Source: a virus. From it: a DNA stretch of 43,121 nt. The translations under genes were made by a program, and so were the position numbers. Shown piece after piece: positions 1 to 7,427 of the stretch (the first letter of the stretch is position 1; every line of letters starts with the position of its first letter). Location of the stretch: positions 1 to 43,121 of the IMG/VR virus record IMGVR_UViG_3300009183_000147. One strand, given 5' to 3'. The notes under the pieces were generated by a model. The model ran no database searches, had not been told where the DNA came from, and saw nothing but the letters and a program-made list of their open reading frames with translations.

Positions 1-1391
1 AAGTGTCGTTTGGCAAATTTACATGTGCTGGTTATGTCCCAGATCTCTACATGATCTTTGTCTTCCGCTTTTCTAATGCCGCGCCCAATTGACTGTATAA
101 CACGGACAAAGCTCTTTCCGGGTTCAAGAAGAACCAAATTAAAAATCCTTGGAATATTAATACCCACAGCGGCCACACCGTAAGTCGCCACAATAATCTT
201 GCCAGTGCTGGTGGCCACTTCGTCGTATTCATCTTGTCTTGCTCCTGCTTTGGTTGCACCTGATACAAACACTGCTCGATCGCCCAGGCGTTCAATCAAA
301 GCATGACCGGCTGCTACACGGTCTACTAATACTAGTGTATTGCCGGTGTCATTGACCTGCGACACCAAGTTGGCAATGGCAGTGAGTCTGTCTGGCTCTT
401 CCAGCAAGAACTTCAACTCACTTTGATAATTTGAAAACTCTGCGTGGTCTACCAACTGCACAATGTTCACATGACACTGTGCCAGCACACCACGATCCTG
501 TAGTTCACTTGCACTGAGTTGGCTAATAACAGGGCCAAGACTGCACTTTAATGCTTGGAACTCAAATGGTTCCTTGGGCACAGTTCCTGTTAGACCCCAC
601 CGAATTGGCACTCTAGCCATGATGCCTGTTAACAAGGATTTAAGTGCATCTGCCTTGGCCATGTGTACTTCATCCACCATTACACATACCACGTCCTCAA
701 TAAAGTCCTGGATAGTGACATCTGCTACGCCGTTCTTTGTGTTTTTCATTAGCACATTTAAACTTTGCCATGTGCAAATGGTATGTGTCCGGCCATGCTC
801 TTTACGGTCACCAAAGTACACACCAACATTCAAGCCCAAGTTCTTGTAGTCTGCTTCTGTTTGCGTTACCAAACTTTTGTTGGGCACAATAACAATTGAA
901 CGTCCATATGGTTCTATACTTAAACTCAATGCCGCTGTCATCAGCGTCTTGCCTGCGCCTGTGGCCACTTCTTGTATGCATTGCGGGTTGCCCAGGAAGT
1001 TGTTGATAATCTCAACCTGGTAGTCACGCAACACCACAGGTTCACCTGCCATTGGGTGTGTCTTGGGCCACACCTTATGTGCAAACGAATCTTCTTTGAT
1101 CTGTGTAAAGTCAAACACAGTAGAATATTCGCGTTGGTCATCTAGTTCAATGTCATAGTTGAACTTTTCTAATATGGGAATAATATCAGGTAGTAAGTTT
1201 ACATAAGTGCTACCACCAAGTTGAAAGTAACTGACCTTGCCATCCCAGCGACCTAACCTGACCGCAGGCAAATAACGTGCGCCCGGAACGTCATATTTAA
1301 ATGTGTTTACTAATGCACGCCTGGCGTCAAGTTCAAGCCCTTCCAGTTTAATGTTTACTTCATCTTTAATTTGTATTGTGCATCTTTTCAT
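1..1391 (-). CDS. uvsW: UvsW-like ATP-dependent DNA/RNA helicase, C-terminus cut by window edge
   Basis: The frame is open from an ATG at 1391 to the window edge, giving at least 463 residues with no stop. It carries superfamily 2 helicase motifs: a Walker A ATGAGKT at about residues 142-148, a DEVH box at about 240-243, and a motif VI-like SIGRGIRK near the visible end. T4 UvsW is about 500 residues, so only a short C-terminal piece is missing. UvsW unwinds R-loops and drives branch migration in recombination-dependent replication; that role is taken from the family. The N-terminal 120 residues before the helicase core fit the UvsW N-terminal domain. A consensus promoter ends only 6 bases before the ATG and no Shine-Dalgarno site is visible, so the message may be leaderless. 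T4 keeps uvsW next to uvsY; here they are about 11 kb apart. Confidence 0.9.
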   Translation of the reverse strand, partial: MKRCTIQIKDEVNIKLEGLELDARRALVNTFKYDVPGARYLPAVRLGRWDGKVSYFQLGGSTYVNLLPDIIPILEKFNYDIELDDQREYSTVFDFTQIKEDSFAHKVWPKTHPMAGEPVVLRDYQVEIINNFLGNPQCIQEVATGAGKTLMTAALSLSIEPYGRSIVIVPNKSLVTQTEADYKNLGLNVGVYFGDRKEHGRTHTICTWQSLNVLMKNTKNGVADVTIQDFIEDVVCVMVDEVHMAKADALKSLLTGIMARVPIRWGLTGTVPKEPFEFQALKCSLGPVISQLSASELQDRGVLAQCHVNIVQLVDHAEFSNYQSELKFLLEEPDRLTAIANLVSQVNDTGNTLVLVDRVAAGHALIERLGDRAVFVSGATKAGARQDEYDEVATSTGKIIVATYGVAAVGINIPRIFNLVLLEPGKSFVRVIQSIGRGIRKAEDKDHVEIWDITSTCKFAKRH

Positions 1392-1397
1392 ATTAAC

Positions 1398-1426
1398 ATT
1401 ATATACTTATTATCTCAAGAAGTCAA
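1398..1426 (-). promoter_or_regulatory. Early sigma70-type promoter of uvsW
   Basis: Minus strand TTGACT (1426-1421), a 17-base spacer, then TATAAT (1403-1398). The uvsW ATG begins at 1391, six bases after the -10, so transcription would start at or beside the start codon. The -35 lies in the T-rich tail of the terminator hairpin at 1432-1456. Confidence 0.75.
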
Positions 1427-1431
1427 AAAGA

Positions 1432-1456
1432 CAGACACCTTTTTTAAGGGTGTCTG
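1432..1456 (-). terminator. Intrinsic terminator upstream of uvsW
   Basis: An 8-bp perfect stem (CAGACACC and GGTGTCTG) is followed on the minus strand by TCTTTTTGACTT. It would end transcription of the small genes to its right before the uvsW promoter starts again. Confidence 0.6.
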
Positions 1457-1465
1457 CCATAAAAG

Positions 1466-1493
1466 CCCGGGACGGAGCCAACCTACTCCCGGG
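1466..1493 (-). terminator. GC-rich hairpin, possible second terminator
   Basis: A 7-bp stem (CCCGGGA and TCCCGGG) with a 14-base loop is followed on the minus strand by CTTTTATGG. The T run is short, so this is a weaker terminator or an mRNA 3' stabilising structure. It lies directly after the 33-residue ORF and before the stronger hairpin at 1432-1456. Confidence 0.45.
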
Positions 1494-1512
1494 AAAAAGG
1501 AGAAAAAATGAA

Positions 1513-1614
1513 CTAACCAACTACCACGCGAAAACCTTGATCACGCTGTTCGTCTGCTTCATACTGGGTATCCACAGCAAACAAAAACAACTCACCATCA
1601 TAAATCTTGTACAT
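1513..1614 (-). CDS. Small 33-residue protein of unknown function
   Basis: An ATG at 1614-1612 opens 33 codons ending in TAG. AGGAG stands 8 bases before the ATG, a strong ribosome binding site that supports translation. The product begins MYKIYDGELFLFAV and is acidic in the middle (about 8 acidic residues). It lies 12 bases after the 57-residue gene upstream and just before two hairpins, so it is probably the last gene of a short early transcript. I do not recognise a family. The small size leaves room for doubt, but the site and the tight spacing argue for a real gene. Confidence 0.55.
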   Translation of the reverse strand: MYKIYDGELFLFAVDTQYEADEQRDQGFRVVVG

Positions 1615-1626
1615 TTGGCACTCCTG

Positions 1627-1800
1627 TCAATAAACTTCTTTTACTACATCGTACTTCTCTGCAGGCCATTTTGCCCGGAACTCTTCTGATTTGACATAGT
1701 CGTTGTATGCCTTGGCATCAAAAAATGTTTTACGGAACACTGACGTAAACTGGCCTTTGGGTGTTACTGTTAAGTAAACAGACTTGGCTTTTCCTGACAT
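1627..1800 (-). CDS. Small 57-residue phage protein of unknown function
   Basis: The start chosen is ATG at 1800 (MSGKAKSVYLTV) because TGGAG lies 7 bases before it; the frame also runs 4 codons further upstream to a TTG. The protein is basic in its first half and reads like a compact single-domain fold with alternating aromatic and charged residues (FRKTFFDAKAYNDYV). It sits in the early region between the AAA ATPase gene and the 33-residue ORF, all on the minus strand. No enzyme motif is visible and I do not recognise the family. T4-like genomes carry many such small early proteins that act on host functions, but no role can be given here. Confidence 0.6.
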   Translation of the reverse strand: MSGKAKSVYLTVTPKGQFTSVFRKTFFDAKAYNDYVKSEEFRAKWPAEKYDVVKEVY

Positions 1801-1850
1801 ATCAATCTCCAAACATTAAAATTATAAAAGCATAAAGCAAAGACCACCCA

Positions 1851-1883
1851 AGGTGTCCCAACATTAGCAACATTAGGACACCT
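1851..1883 (-). repeat. 8-bp inverted repeat between early genes
   Basis: AGGTGTCC (1851-1858) pairs with GGACACCT (1876-1883) across a 17-base loop that itself repeats the unit ACATTA. It lies just after the AAA ATPase gene on the minus strand. No T run follows, so it is either an imperfect terminator or an mRNA-end hairpin. Confidence 0.4.
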
Positions 1884-1895
1884 ATCCAGGCCATA

Positions 1896-2927
1896 TTAGG
1901 CACTCTTCATGCAAGTGGTCTCTGACATGCGTTTCCAGTTGCCAGGAAAGCTCTTGCGCAAGTCTGCAATCTTAAGCGCCATACGCAAAGATACCTCACG
2001 CAAACGATCTTTGTTCACATGCATAAAGTCAATGATATCATCTGATGCATACTCGTCAAAATCGTAGTCTGCAAACAACACGCCATCTTTGGCAATCTGT
2101 TTGATACGCAACAACTTGTCACGCATGGTGTCCAAGGTCAAGTCCAGGTAGTGGCAACGACTTTGCAGTGCATCCAAGTGGTCCCGCAACTTCTGGCTCT
2201 TCATCTTGTCAAACTTTAAGTTAGTGATAAAGATAACACTGCCTTTGAATTCAAAACGTTCTGGAATGCCTTCTCTGCGCAAAGCACTGCTTTCTGATAA
2301 CCAGGAGATCACACGCTTCTTGCCCGAATCCAAGGCACCTTTGAGCAGGTTAAGTGCAACGTCATCTAACAAGATGCTGTCACAGTCGTCAAAAACAATC
2401 ACACTGTTGGCGTCAGAATACTTGTACAAGGTTTGGTACAGGCCAATTGGAGTGGCACTGCCTTTGACTACCTCTGCACGGAGTCGCTTGCCTGCAAGTT
2501 TATCAAACAAGCAGGCCTTGTCAATTTCTTGTTCTACACCAAAGCTCTTGCCCACACCCGGAGGGCCGCTAACGATCATAGCACGGATGTCGCCTGTCAC
2601 AGTGGCCTTTGTCATCTCGTGCAGGATGTCAAAACGCTCACGGATACGATCCATAGCTTCATCATCGGTCTCGTTAACTACTGGGACGGGGTTTTCAATC
2701 TCGGCTGTAGGTGTGGTACTCACGGAATCTCCATTTACATATTCAAAGTCTCGGATGGAATTTACCCGGATACGGATGGTATCGGGGCAATCGGGAAAGG
2801 CACCGTTGTTTTTTACGGTTACATAATTGCCCTTGGCGCCAGATGTAAAACCTGACACAAGAGTAAAGGCAGTGTTACGGACAGGGTTCTTGCGATACTC
2901 GCCGTTAACAATACGAATGGCACTCAT
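1896..2927 (-). CDS. AAA-type ATPase
   Basis: 343 residues with a textbook P-loop GPPGVGKS at 121-128 and a Walker B segment VIVFDDCD ending near 183. Sensor-like text (FITNL) follows around residue 240. The roughly 120-residue N-terminal part before the ATPase core has no motif I can name; it may bind DNA or a partner. The ATG at 2927 is preceded by AAAAAGGAG, and a strong early promoter lies 30 bases upstream, so this is an early gene. The order of motifs fits AAA+ proteins that remodel a protein or nucleic acid, as seen in marine T4-like phages. It is not the T4 clamp loader (gp44), which has different surroundings and motifs. The substrate is unknown. Confidence 0.8.
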   Translation of the reverse strand: MSAIRIVNGEYRKNPVRNTAFTLVSGFTSGAKGNYVTVKNNGAFPDCPDTIRIRVNSIRDFEYVNGDSVSTTPTAEIENPVPVVNETDDEAMDRIRERFDILHEMTKATVTGDIRAMIVSGPPGVGKSFGVEQEIDKACLFDKLAGKRLRAEVVKGSATPIGLYQTLYKYSDANSVIVFDDCDSILLDDVALNLLKGALDSGKKRVISWLSESSALRREGIPERFEFKGSVIFITNLKFDKMKSQKLRDHLDALQSRCHYLDLTLDTMRDKLLRIKQIAKDGVLFADYDFDEYASDDIIDFMHVNKDRLREVSLRMALKIADLRKSFPGNWKRMSETTCMKSA

Positions 2928-2957
2928 AGTTGGCTCCTTTTTGTGCGTTAAAATTGT

Positions 2958-2986
2958 ATTATAGCAGATGTAGAATTAAACGTCAA
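2958..2986 (-). promoter_or_regulatory. Early extended -10 promoter of the AAA ATPase gene
   Basis: Minus strand TTGACG (2986-2981), 17 bases, TGC then TATAAT (2963-2958). The leader carries AAAAAGGAG before the ATG at 2927. The stop codon of the upstream 59-residue gene lies inside the spacer. Confidence 0.8.
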
Positions 2987-3155
2987 CCGGGGCAAACATC
3001 TTGGCACCCGATTCCATCACTGCACGATATGCTTCCATTGTTTTTTGTGTCTGTGCAAGTGGACTCTTTTGGATAAACTGCATCATTTCCAAAAATCCCA
3101 TACCTAAAAATTCTGCATCTTTTTGTATAACTTTGATTGCTGTGGCTGTCTGCAT
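2976..3155 (-). CDS. Small 59-residue early protein of unknown function
   Basis: ATG at 3155, preceded by AAAAAGGAACC, opens 59 codons ending in TAA at 2978-2976. The product starts MQTATAIKVIQKDAEF and has a run rich in methionine and phenylalanine (FLGMGFLEMMQF), suggesting a short amphipathic helix. It has its own early promoter at 3185-3213, and its stop codon lies inside the promoter of the next gene, so the two are separate transcription starts in a run. I do not recognise the family. The promoter, ribosome site and tight packing make it a convincing gene despite its size. Confidence 0.65.
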   Translation of the reverse strand: MQTATAIKVIQKDAEFLGMGFLEMMQFIQKSPLAQTQKTMEAYRAVMESGAKMFAPVDV

Positions 3156-3184
3156 TTTGGTTCCTTTTTGTTAATCTATGCTAT

Positions 3185-3213
3185 ATTATAGCAAATTGAG
3201 AATATTCGGTCAA
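3185..3213 (-). promoter_or_regulatory. Early extended -10 promoter of the 59-residue gene
   Basis: Minus strand TTGACC (3213-3208), 17-base spacer ending in TTTGC, TATAAT (3190-3185). The spacer shares CAATTTGC with the promoter at 3490-3518. The leader ends in AAAAAGGAACC before the ATG. Confidence 0.8.
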
Positions 3214-3249
3214 CCACTTGAATTGTGGCTTTTTTACAACAAAATCTGC

Positions 3250-3459
3250 TTATTTTTTAAGCAATTCGTACAGTCTGTTGTTGATTATATCCATCTCTGC
3301 CTGTTCTACGTAAAAATCTGTAGTGGGATCGTAGTAGGCGCCTTGTTTGTTGTCATAATACAACACTTGTCCAGAGAAGTTAAACGGCCCTTCTAGGCCA
3401 GGACGAGGACCGTATTTTTGACGCATTTGGTCTGTGGTGTCAACTACCATGTAACCCAT
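3250..3459 (-). CDS. Small 69-residue early protein of unknown function
   Basis: ATG at 3459 with AAAAAGGAACACAAG directly before it, and a near-consensus promoter 30 bases further up. The protein begins MGYMVVDTTDQMRQKYGPRP and is rich in tyrosine and aspartate in the middle (YYDNKQGAYYDPTTDFYV). It has no membrane segment and no catalytic motif that I can see. It belongs to the run of three short early genes (59, 69 residues and the AAA ATPase), each with its own promoter of the same design and the same leader layout. The family is not recognised. Confidence 0.65.
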   Translation of the reverse strand: MGYMVVDTTDQMRQKYGPRPGLEGPFNFSGQVLYYDNKQGAYYDPTTDFYVEQAEMDIINNRLYELLKK

Positions 3460-3489
3460 CTTGTGTTCCTTTTTACTTAGTATGCCACT

Positions 3490-3518
3490 ATTATAGCAAA
3501 TTGGGAATTTTCAGTCAA
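3490..3518 (-). promoter_or_regulatory. Early extended -10 promoter of the 69-residue gene
   Basis: Minus strand TTGACT (3518-3513), 17-base spacer ending in TTTGC, TATAAT (3495-3490). Nearly the same as the promoter at 3185-3213. It starts just after the terminator at 3526-3550. Confidence 0.8.
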
Positions 3519-3525
3519 CCATAAA

Positions 3526-3550
3526 AAAACCCTACATAATGCAGGGTTTT
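3526..3550 (-). terminator. Bidirectional intrinsic terminator
   Basis: AAAACCCT and AGGGTTTT form a stem around a 9-base loop, with a run of T on the 3' side on both strands (seven on the minus strand). It separates the late gene at 3573-4127 from the early promoter just downstream. Confidence 0.8.
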
Positions 3551-3572
3551 TATTGTGAAAATACGTTATAAA

Positions 3573-4127
3573 TTACACAGGTGCTGGCGGGTTAACACTT
3601 GAAAACACAATTGTTGTGAATGTAAGCACTGATGCGGCGGCCATATAGATATATAAGTGTCCGTCTGTTTCTGGAAGCAGAACTCCATTTATTACTTCTG
3701 TTGTTCGGTTATCGTCACACAGCTCTGGTGTCAACCCATATGCAAATGTAGTTTCGTCATGAATATACCAGCCGCCTTTGGCTGCTACGTCTGCTTTTAT
3801 TTGGGCCGGAGCCGACGATATAGTGCCCGAAGTAACATATGCAAGTTCTTCTGGGGTTAATGCAGGATTAATAATTTTTGCATAATTGTATTTGAACATG
3901 CCAACATGTGCCACTCCAGAAGCACATGTTACCACCACTGGCAATTGAGTATCTGTACCAGCTGAGTCGTCAAATGTATATGCAAATTCGCACAAAAAAC
4001 CATCGGGCTCGCCAATGGCACCCTCGCTAAATGTTCCGTTGAATACTTCAGTACCATTTACTGTTACTGTCCCTGTTGCCGGTAGAACGCTAAGGTTGCC
4101 TTTTAATTTGAATAATCTCTGAGTCAT
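3573..4127 (-). CDS. Probable virion protein of unknown function, beta-rich
   Basis: 184 residues. The sequence is rich in Thr, Val, Gly and Ala with alternating beta-type segments (LPATGTVTVNGTEVFNGTF), like phage decoration or fibre proteins, and has no enzyme motif. The start at 4127 has AGGAG 12 bases upstream and a late-type box GATAAATA at 4157-4150, which points to late expression and a virion role. A strong terminator follows the gene. Late control and composition support a structural part, but I do not recognise the family and cannot say whether it is in the head, tail or fibre. Confidence 0.6.
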   Translation of the reverse strand: MTQRLFKLKGNLSVLPATGTVTVNGTEVFNGTFSEGAIGEPDGFLCEFAYTFDDSAGTDTQLPVVVTCASGVAHVGMFKYNYAKIINPALTPEELAYVTSGTISSAPAQIKADVAAKGGWYIHDETTFAYGLTPELCDDNRTTEVINGVLLPETDGHLYIYMAAASVLTFTTIVFSSVNPPAPV

Positions 4128-4149
4128 TTGATATCTCTCCTGTTAGTGT

Positions 4150-4157
4150 TATTTATC
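4150..4157 (-). promoter_or_regulatory. T4-type late promoter box for the gene at 3573-4127
   Basis: GATAAATA on the minus strand, overlapping the stop codon of the upstream glycosyltransferase gene. An AGGAG site lies between the box and the ATG at 4127, so this late gene has a normal leader. Confidence 0.6.
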
Positions 4158-4878
4158 ATTGCCAATGATCTATTACCGCCGGGTCTGTGATTTCGTGTGG
4201 TTTTGGACTGCCGTGAAACACCAAAATACTGGTATTGTCATCTACTACAGTTCCAGTGTTGGGAGCCAAGTACTTGCGTTTTGAAAAATTAAACCCGCCA
4301 TCCAAACACTGCCAACGCCAACTTTTAACCCAGTCCGTGTTAAAAAATCTACGATTTCCAACTGGTATTATTGCTGAGATCAAGTCTTGATCACCTCGAT
4401 ATTTGCTGGTAAATTGCCTAATATCTTGGCTAACCACTTCTTTCCAAACATGCTGATAGTGTTCAGTGTTCCACCACATCACACTGGTGTTCGATACTGT
4501 GCAAGTATTTTTCCACAGATATCTAAAATCTCTCACTGCCCAGAAATGTCGCTGTGGTAATTGCCAAATCCAATCAATGTTTTTTGTAATTACGGTGTCT
4601 AGATCAAAGTACAGTAAAGGACCCGAATGATGTTCTGTATTAAACAACTGTAGCTTATACCACCAGGATTTTTTAGGACCTGCAAAGCCCCAATCAATCA
4701 AAGCATGTTTGATCATATGGTCTGGAACTATTCTGTTTGCTTCTGTATAAACATGCAGTCTTACTGGGCGACTTAGATTCCTACACAACATACTGTGCAG
4801 TCGTTCTACATAATCCCAGGTATATCCGTCGCCGTGTATCACACAGGCACAGTCTAGTGGGTTGCTATCGGGCATCAT
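4156..4878 (-). CDS. Glycosyltransferase, GT-A type
   Basis: 240 residues from the ATG at 4878. The frame runs further upstream to 4968, but that would overlap the divergent gene, and a late-type box GGTAAATA ends 4 bases before 4878. A DxD-like motif FDLD at about 91-94 (LLYFDLDTVIT) is the metal and sugar-nucleotide binding signature of GT-A enzymes. The segment SWWYKLQLF before it and the histidine-containing end (LVFHGSPKPHE) fit a retaining GT8-like layout. Donor and acceptor are unknown. It opens the sugar island and is transcribed away from the nucleotidyltransferase gene. The start choice is my inference. Confidence 0.75.
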   Translation of the reverse strand: MMPDSNPLDCACVIHGDGYTWDYVERLHSMLCRNLSRPVRLHVYTEANRIVPDHMIKHALIDWGFAGPKKSWWYKLQLFNTEHHSGPLLYFDLDTVITKNIDWIWQLPQRHFWAVRDFRYLWKNTCTVSNTSVMWWNTEHYQHVWKEVVSQDIRQFTSKYRGDQDLISAIIPVGNRRFFNTDWVKSWRWQCLDGGFNFSKRKYLAPNTGTVVDDNTSILVFHGSPKPHEITDPAVIDHWQ

Positions 4879-4882
4879 TTGA

Positions 4883-4890
4883 TATTTACC
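4883..4890 (-). promoter_or_regulatory. Late-type box directly before the glycosyltransferase start
   Basis: GGTAAATA on the minus strand, then TCAA, then ATGATG at 4878. With T4 late spacing, transcription would start at the start codon. No ribosome binding site is visible. Confidence 0.45.
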
Positions 4891-4902
4891 GTTATATACA
4901 CA

Positions 4903-4910
4903 CATAAATA
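4903..4910 (+). promoter_or_regulatory. Late-type box directly before the nucleotidyltransferase-cupin gene
   Basis: CATAAATA, then TCTTT, then ATG at 4916. In T4 the box spans about -13 to -6, so +1 would fall on the A of the ATG. No ribosome binding site is visible. Confidence 0.55.
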
Positions 4911-4915
4911 TCTTT

Positions 4916-5671
4916 ATGAAAATAGTTATAGTAACCGGCGGGTTTGACCCTATACACTCTGGACACATATCCTATCTCAATCATGCTAATCATTTAGGTG
5001 ATCATGTGGTTGTGGGATTAAACTCAGATTTGTGGCTCACACGCAAAAAAGGTCGCCCGTTTATGCCTTGGCATGAACGTATGACAGTGTTAGATAATCT
5101 GCACATGGTGGACGACGTCATTGAGTTTGATGACTCAGATGGCACAGCATGTGATGCTATTCGCCTGGTCCAAGAAAAATACCCCAACGATGAAATCATT
5201 TTTGCCAATGGCGGAGACCGCACACCGGATAACATTCCAGAACAGGTGTTTGACGATGTGGAGTTTGTGTTCGGGGTGGGCGGAGACAACAAGGCCAATT
5301 CAAGTTCGTGGATACTAGAGGAGTGGAAAACTCCCCGGACCTCACGTGCCTGGGGTTACTATCGTGTGTTACACGAAGTTGGTGCAACCACCAAACTCAA
5401 AGAACTAACTGTGGCACCCAAGACATGTCTAAGCATGCAACGCCATGATCAACGTGCTGAGTTTTGGTTTGTTGCCGAAGGAGAAGCCGCGGTGTATACC
5501 TTGGATAATTCCAGCGATCACGATCTTGTTGGACACTTTGCTGTGCATGATTACGTCTGGATTAAAAAAAATCAGTGGCACATGTTGTGCAACGAAACTG
5601 ATCAACCGCTTCGACTAATCGAAATTCAATACGGTGAAGACTGTGTGGAAGAGGATATTGAACGACGATGA
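4916..5671 (+). CDS. Nucleotidyltransferase (RfaE/TagD type) fused to a phosphomannose-isomerase-like cupin
   Basis: 251 residues, two domains. Residues 1 to about 140 are a cytidylyltransferase-type Rossmann fold: GGFDPIHSGH at 8-17 is the HxGH nucleotide-binding motif, followed by VVVGLNSD and RPFMPWHERM, as in the adenylyltransferase half of HldE/RfaE and glycerol-3-phosphate cytidylyltransferases. Residues from about 160 to the end look like the type II phosphomannose isomerase cupin (EFWFVAEGEAAVY, WHMLCNETDQPLRLIEIQYGED). The enzyme probably activates a sugar phosphate with a nucleotide and may also isomerise or bind a sugar. ManC-type enzymes join a different nucleotidyltransferase fold to the same kind of cupin. 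The next gene starts at the stop codon (ATGA overlap), so this leads a four-gene plus-strand operon. Confidence 0.8.
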   Translation: MKIVIVTGGFDPIHSGHISYLNHANHLGDHVVVGLNSDLWLTRKKGRPFMPWHERMTVLDNLHMVDDVIEFDDSDGTACDAIRLVQEKYPNDEIIFANGGDRTPDNIPEQVFDDVEFVFGVGGDNKANSSSWILEEWKTPRTSRAWGYYRVLHEVGATTKLKELTVAPKTCLSMQRHDQRAEFWFVAEGEAAVYTLDNSSDHDLVGHFAVHDYVWIKKNQWHMLCNETDQPLRLIEIQYGEDCVEEDIERR

Positions 5672-6354
5672 AAGCAATACCAGTGTACGTTGGGTACGAT
5701 CCAAGAGAAGCCATTGCTTTTCACACCTGTGCCAACTCAATCATACGGCATGCATCAAAGCCTGTGGCTATTATTCCAGTGGCCTTAAACTTGTTTCGAG
5801 ACTACGAAGAAACGCACACAGATGGCAGTAATCACTTTATCTACACACGATTTCTTGTGCCTCACCTGCAAGAATACACAGGATGGGCAATCTTTATTGA
5901 TGGTGACATGATTGTACGCGGTGATATTACTGAACTGTGGGAGTTACGAAATCCTTATAATGATGTTATGGTGGTCAAACACGATTACAAAACACGCATG
6001 CCTGTAAAATACTTAGGAGCACGAAATGAAGACTACCCACGTAAGAATTGGAGCAGTGTAATCTTATGGAACTGTAATAGTTTTCCTAATCGTAAGCTCA
6101 CGCCAGAATTTATACAAAAATCCACAGGCAGTGAGCTCCACCGCTTCTCGTGGATAGATGATGAACGTATTGGAGAATTACCCCCTGAATGGAACTGGTT
6201 ACCTGATGAATATGGCGTGAACAAAGATGCTAAACTGCTACACTACACGCTAGGCACGCCTTGTTTCCAAGAGTTTGCTGACACCCCTCAAGGTGATGAG
6301 TGGCACAGAGAACGCATACTTACTGAATATTGCCAGCAAAGGTTGGTAGAATGA
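5668..6354 (+). CDS. Glycosyltransferase, GT8-like
   Basis: 228 residues. IPVYVGYDPREAIAF at the N-terminus, FIDGD at 76-80 with the DxD motif, and HYTLGTP near 190 resemble GT8 enzymes, where a late histidine-glycine motif helps bind metal and UDP. It probably transfers a hexose from a nucleotide sugar; the real donor cannot be told. Its ATG overlaps the stop codon of the nucleotidyltransferase-cupin gene by 4 bases, so the two are likely translated together, with a GAGG-type site 16 bases upstream. The following capsule-like gene overlaps it by 4 bases as well. Confidence 0.8.
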   Translation: MKAIPVYVGYDPREAIAFHTCANSIIRHASKPVAIIPVALNLFRDYEETHTDGSNHFIYTRFLVPHLQEYTGWAIFIDGDMIVRGDITELWELRNPYNDVMVVKHDYKTRMPVKYLGARNEDYPRKNWSSVILWNCNSFPNRKLTPEFIQKSTGSELHRFSWIDDERIGELPPEWNWLPDEYGVNKDAKLLHYTLGTPCFQEFADTPQGDEWHRERILTEYCQQRLVE

Positions 6355-7427
6355 GTGCTGTTGGTAAAGGATCAACACCAAGACCTAAAAGTGTTGATGC
6401 AAATACATTTGCAAGCAATTGGGAATTGGCGTTTGGAAAGAAACAAAAACCAGATGTTAACCCACCTCCTCCTCCTTTAGCAATACACGAGTTGGATATG
6501 GTCACTGGCCCTATCAAAAGTATTTTTAGAGATATACTAAAATGGAGGGTAGATCCTGATGGGCATTACTATGGCGCCAGCATTGATTCTATTGTGGATC
6601 GGATCAAATTACTAAACACCGGAAATGTAGCAGCCATATCGAGTGATAGCAAGGATTTTGAACTCATGTACGAGAAAAAGGGAAAACGGTACGATCCAAT
6701 TTTGCAAAGTTTTATACAAGGCTCCGGCGGCAGATTAAGCACCTGGGCTCGAGAAGAAACTACATCAACACCGGTGGTGATACGTGGGATTGCTCAAGGG
6801 AAACAAATGGAGGCCTGTCAGGCTGCGGGGAGAGATTTCTATTACATTGACACAGGATATTTTGGCAACGTTAAGAAAAAATTGTATCATCGCATTACCA
6901 AAAATGATGTACAATGGTTTGGTGACATTGTAGAACGACCCGGAGACAGATTTGAAAAAACTGGTGTTAGCATTGCAAAAATGCGAAGAGGAACAAATAT
7001 CCTGATTGCTCCTCCTAGTCAAAAGCTATTGAACAACTATGATATCATATTAGAAGATTGGTTAGAACAAACACAAGCAGAAATAAAACAACATACGGAT
7101 CGTCCCATTATAGTGCGTACCAAGCCAGGTCGTACAGCCAGGCTTGTTGATGATACCCTGGAGTTGGCCCTAGATCGTGATGTGCATTGTCTAGTGACAT
7201 TCTCTAGCATTGCAGCCGGTGAAGCATTGCTATTGGGCAAACCTGCCATCACACTAGGACCAAATGCGGCCGCGCCACTGTGTAGCAATAGTGTTAGCGA
7301 AATAGAATCTTTAAAAATACCAACTTTAGATGAAGTTTACGCATGGGCAAGACATATTGCATATTGTCAGTTTACTGAAGCTGAGATGCGGGATGGCACG
7401 GCATGGCAGATCTTAAATGACCTTTGA
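6351..7427 (+). CDS. Capsule-synthesis-like protein, copy 1 of 3
   Basis: 358 residues from the ATG at 6351, which overlaps the previous stop by 4 bases; an ATG at 6330 is possible but deeper in the upstream gene. The C-terminal half carries HTDRPIIVRTKPG and CLVTFSSIAAGEALLLGKPAI, a pattern of capsule polysaccharide synthesis proteins (KpsC/KpsS-like, Pfam Capsule_synth), where the conserved Arg-His-Pro stretch and the SSxxAGEALLLG loop bind the sugar nucleotide. Here the usual RPHP is RTKP, so the histidine is missing. N-terminal proline-rich stretch (NPPPPPLAIH) is likely flexible. Two more copies follow at 7417 and 10985. Activity is inferred from pattern only. Confidence 0.65.
   Translation: MSAVGKGSTPRPKSVDANTFASNWELAFGKKQKPDVNPPPPPLAIHELDMVTGPIKSIFRDILKWRVDPDGHYYGASIDSIVDRIKLLNTGNVAAISSDSKDFELMYEKKGKRYDPILQSFIQGSGGRLSTWAREETTSTPVVIRGIAQGKQMEACQAAGRDFYYIDTGYFGNVKKKLYHRITKNDVQWFGDIVERPGDRFEKTGVSIAKMRRGTNILIAPPSQKLLNNYDIILEDWLEQTQAEIKQHTDRPIIVRTKPGRTARLVDDTLELALDRDVHCLVTFSSIAAGEALLLGKPAITLGPNAAAPLCSNSVSEIESLKIPTLDEVYAWARHIAYCQFTEAEMRDGTAWQILNDL

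Noticed and set aside
1627-1812. TTG start at 1812 for the 57-residue gene
   Set aside because: The ATG at 1800 has TGGAG at the right distance, which the TTG does not.
3217-3238. Short hairpin-like CCAC...GTGG followed by a T run on the plus strand
   Set aside because: No plus-strand gene lies upstream to be terminated, and the stem is only 4-5 bp.
4879-4968. Longer N-terminus for the first glycosyltransferase (from 4968)
   Set aside because: It would overlap the divergent nucleotidyltransferase gene by 53 bases, and the extra residues look unlike the core; a late box sits right before 4878.
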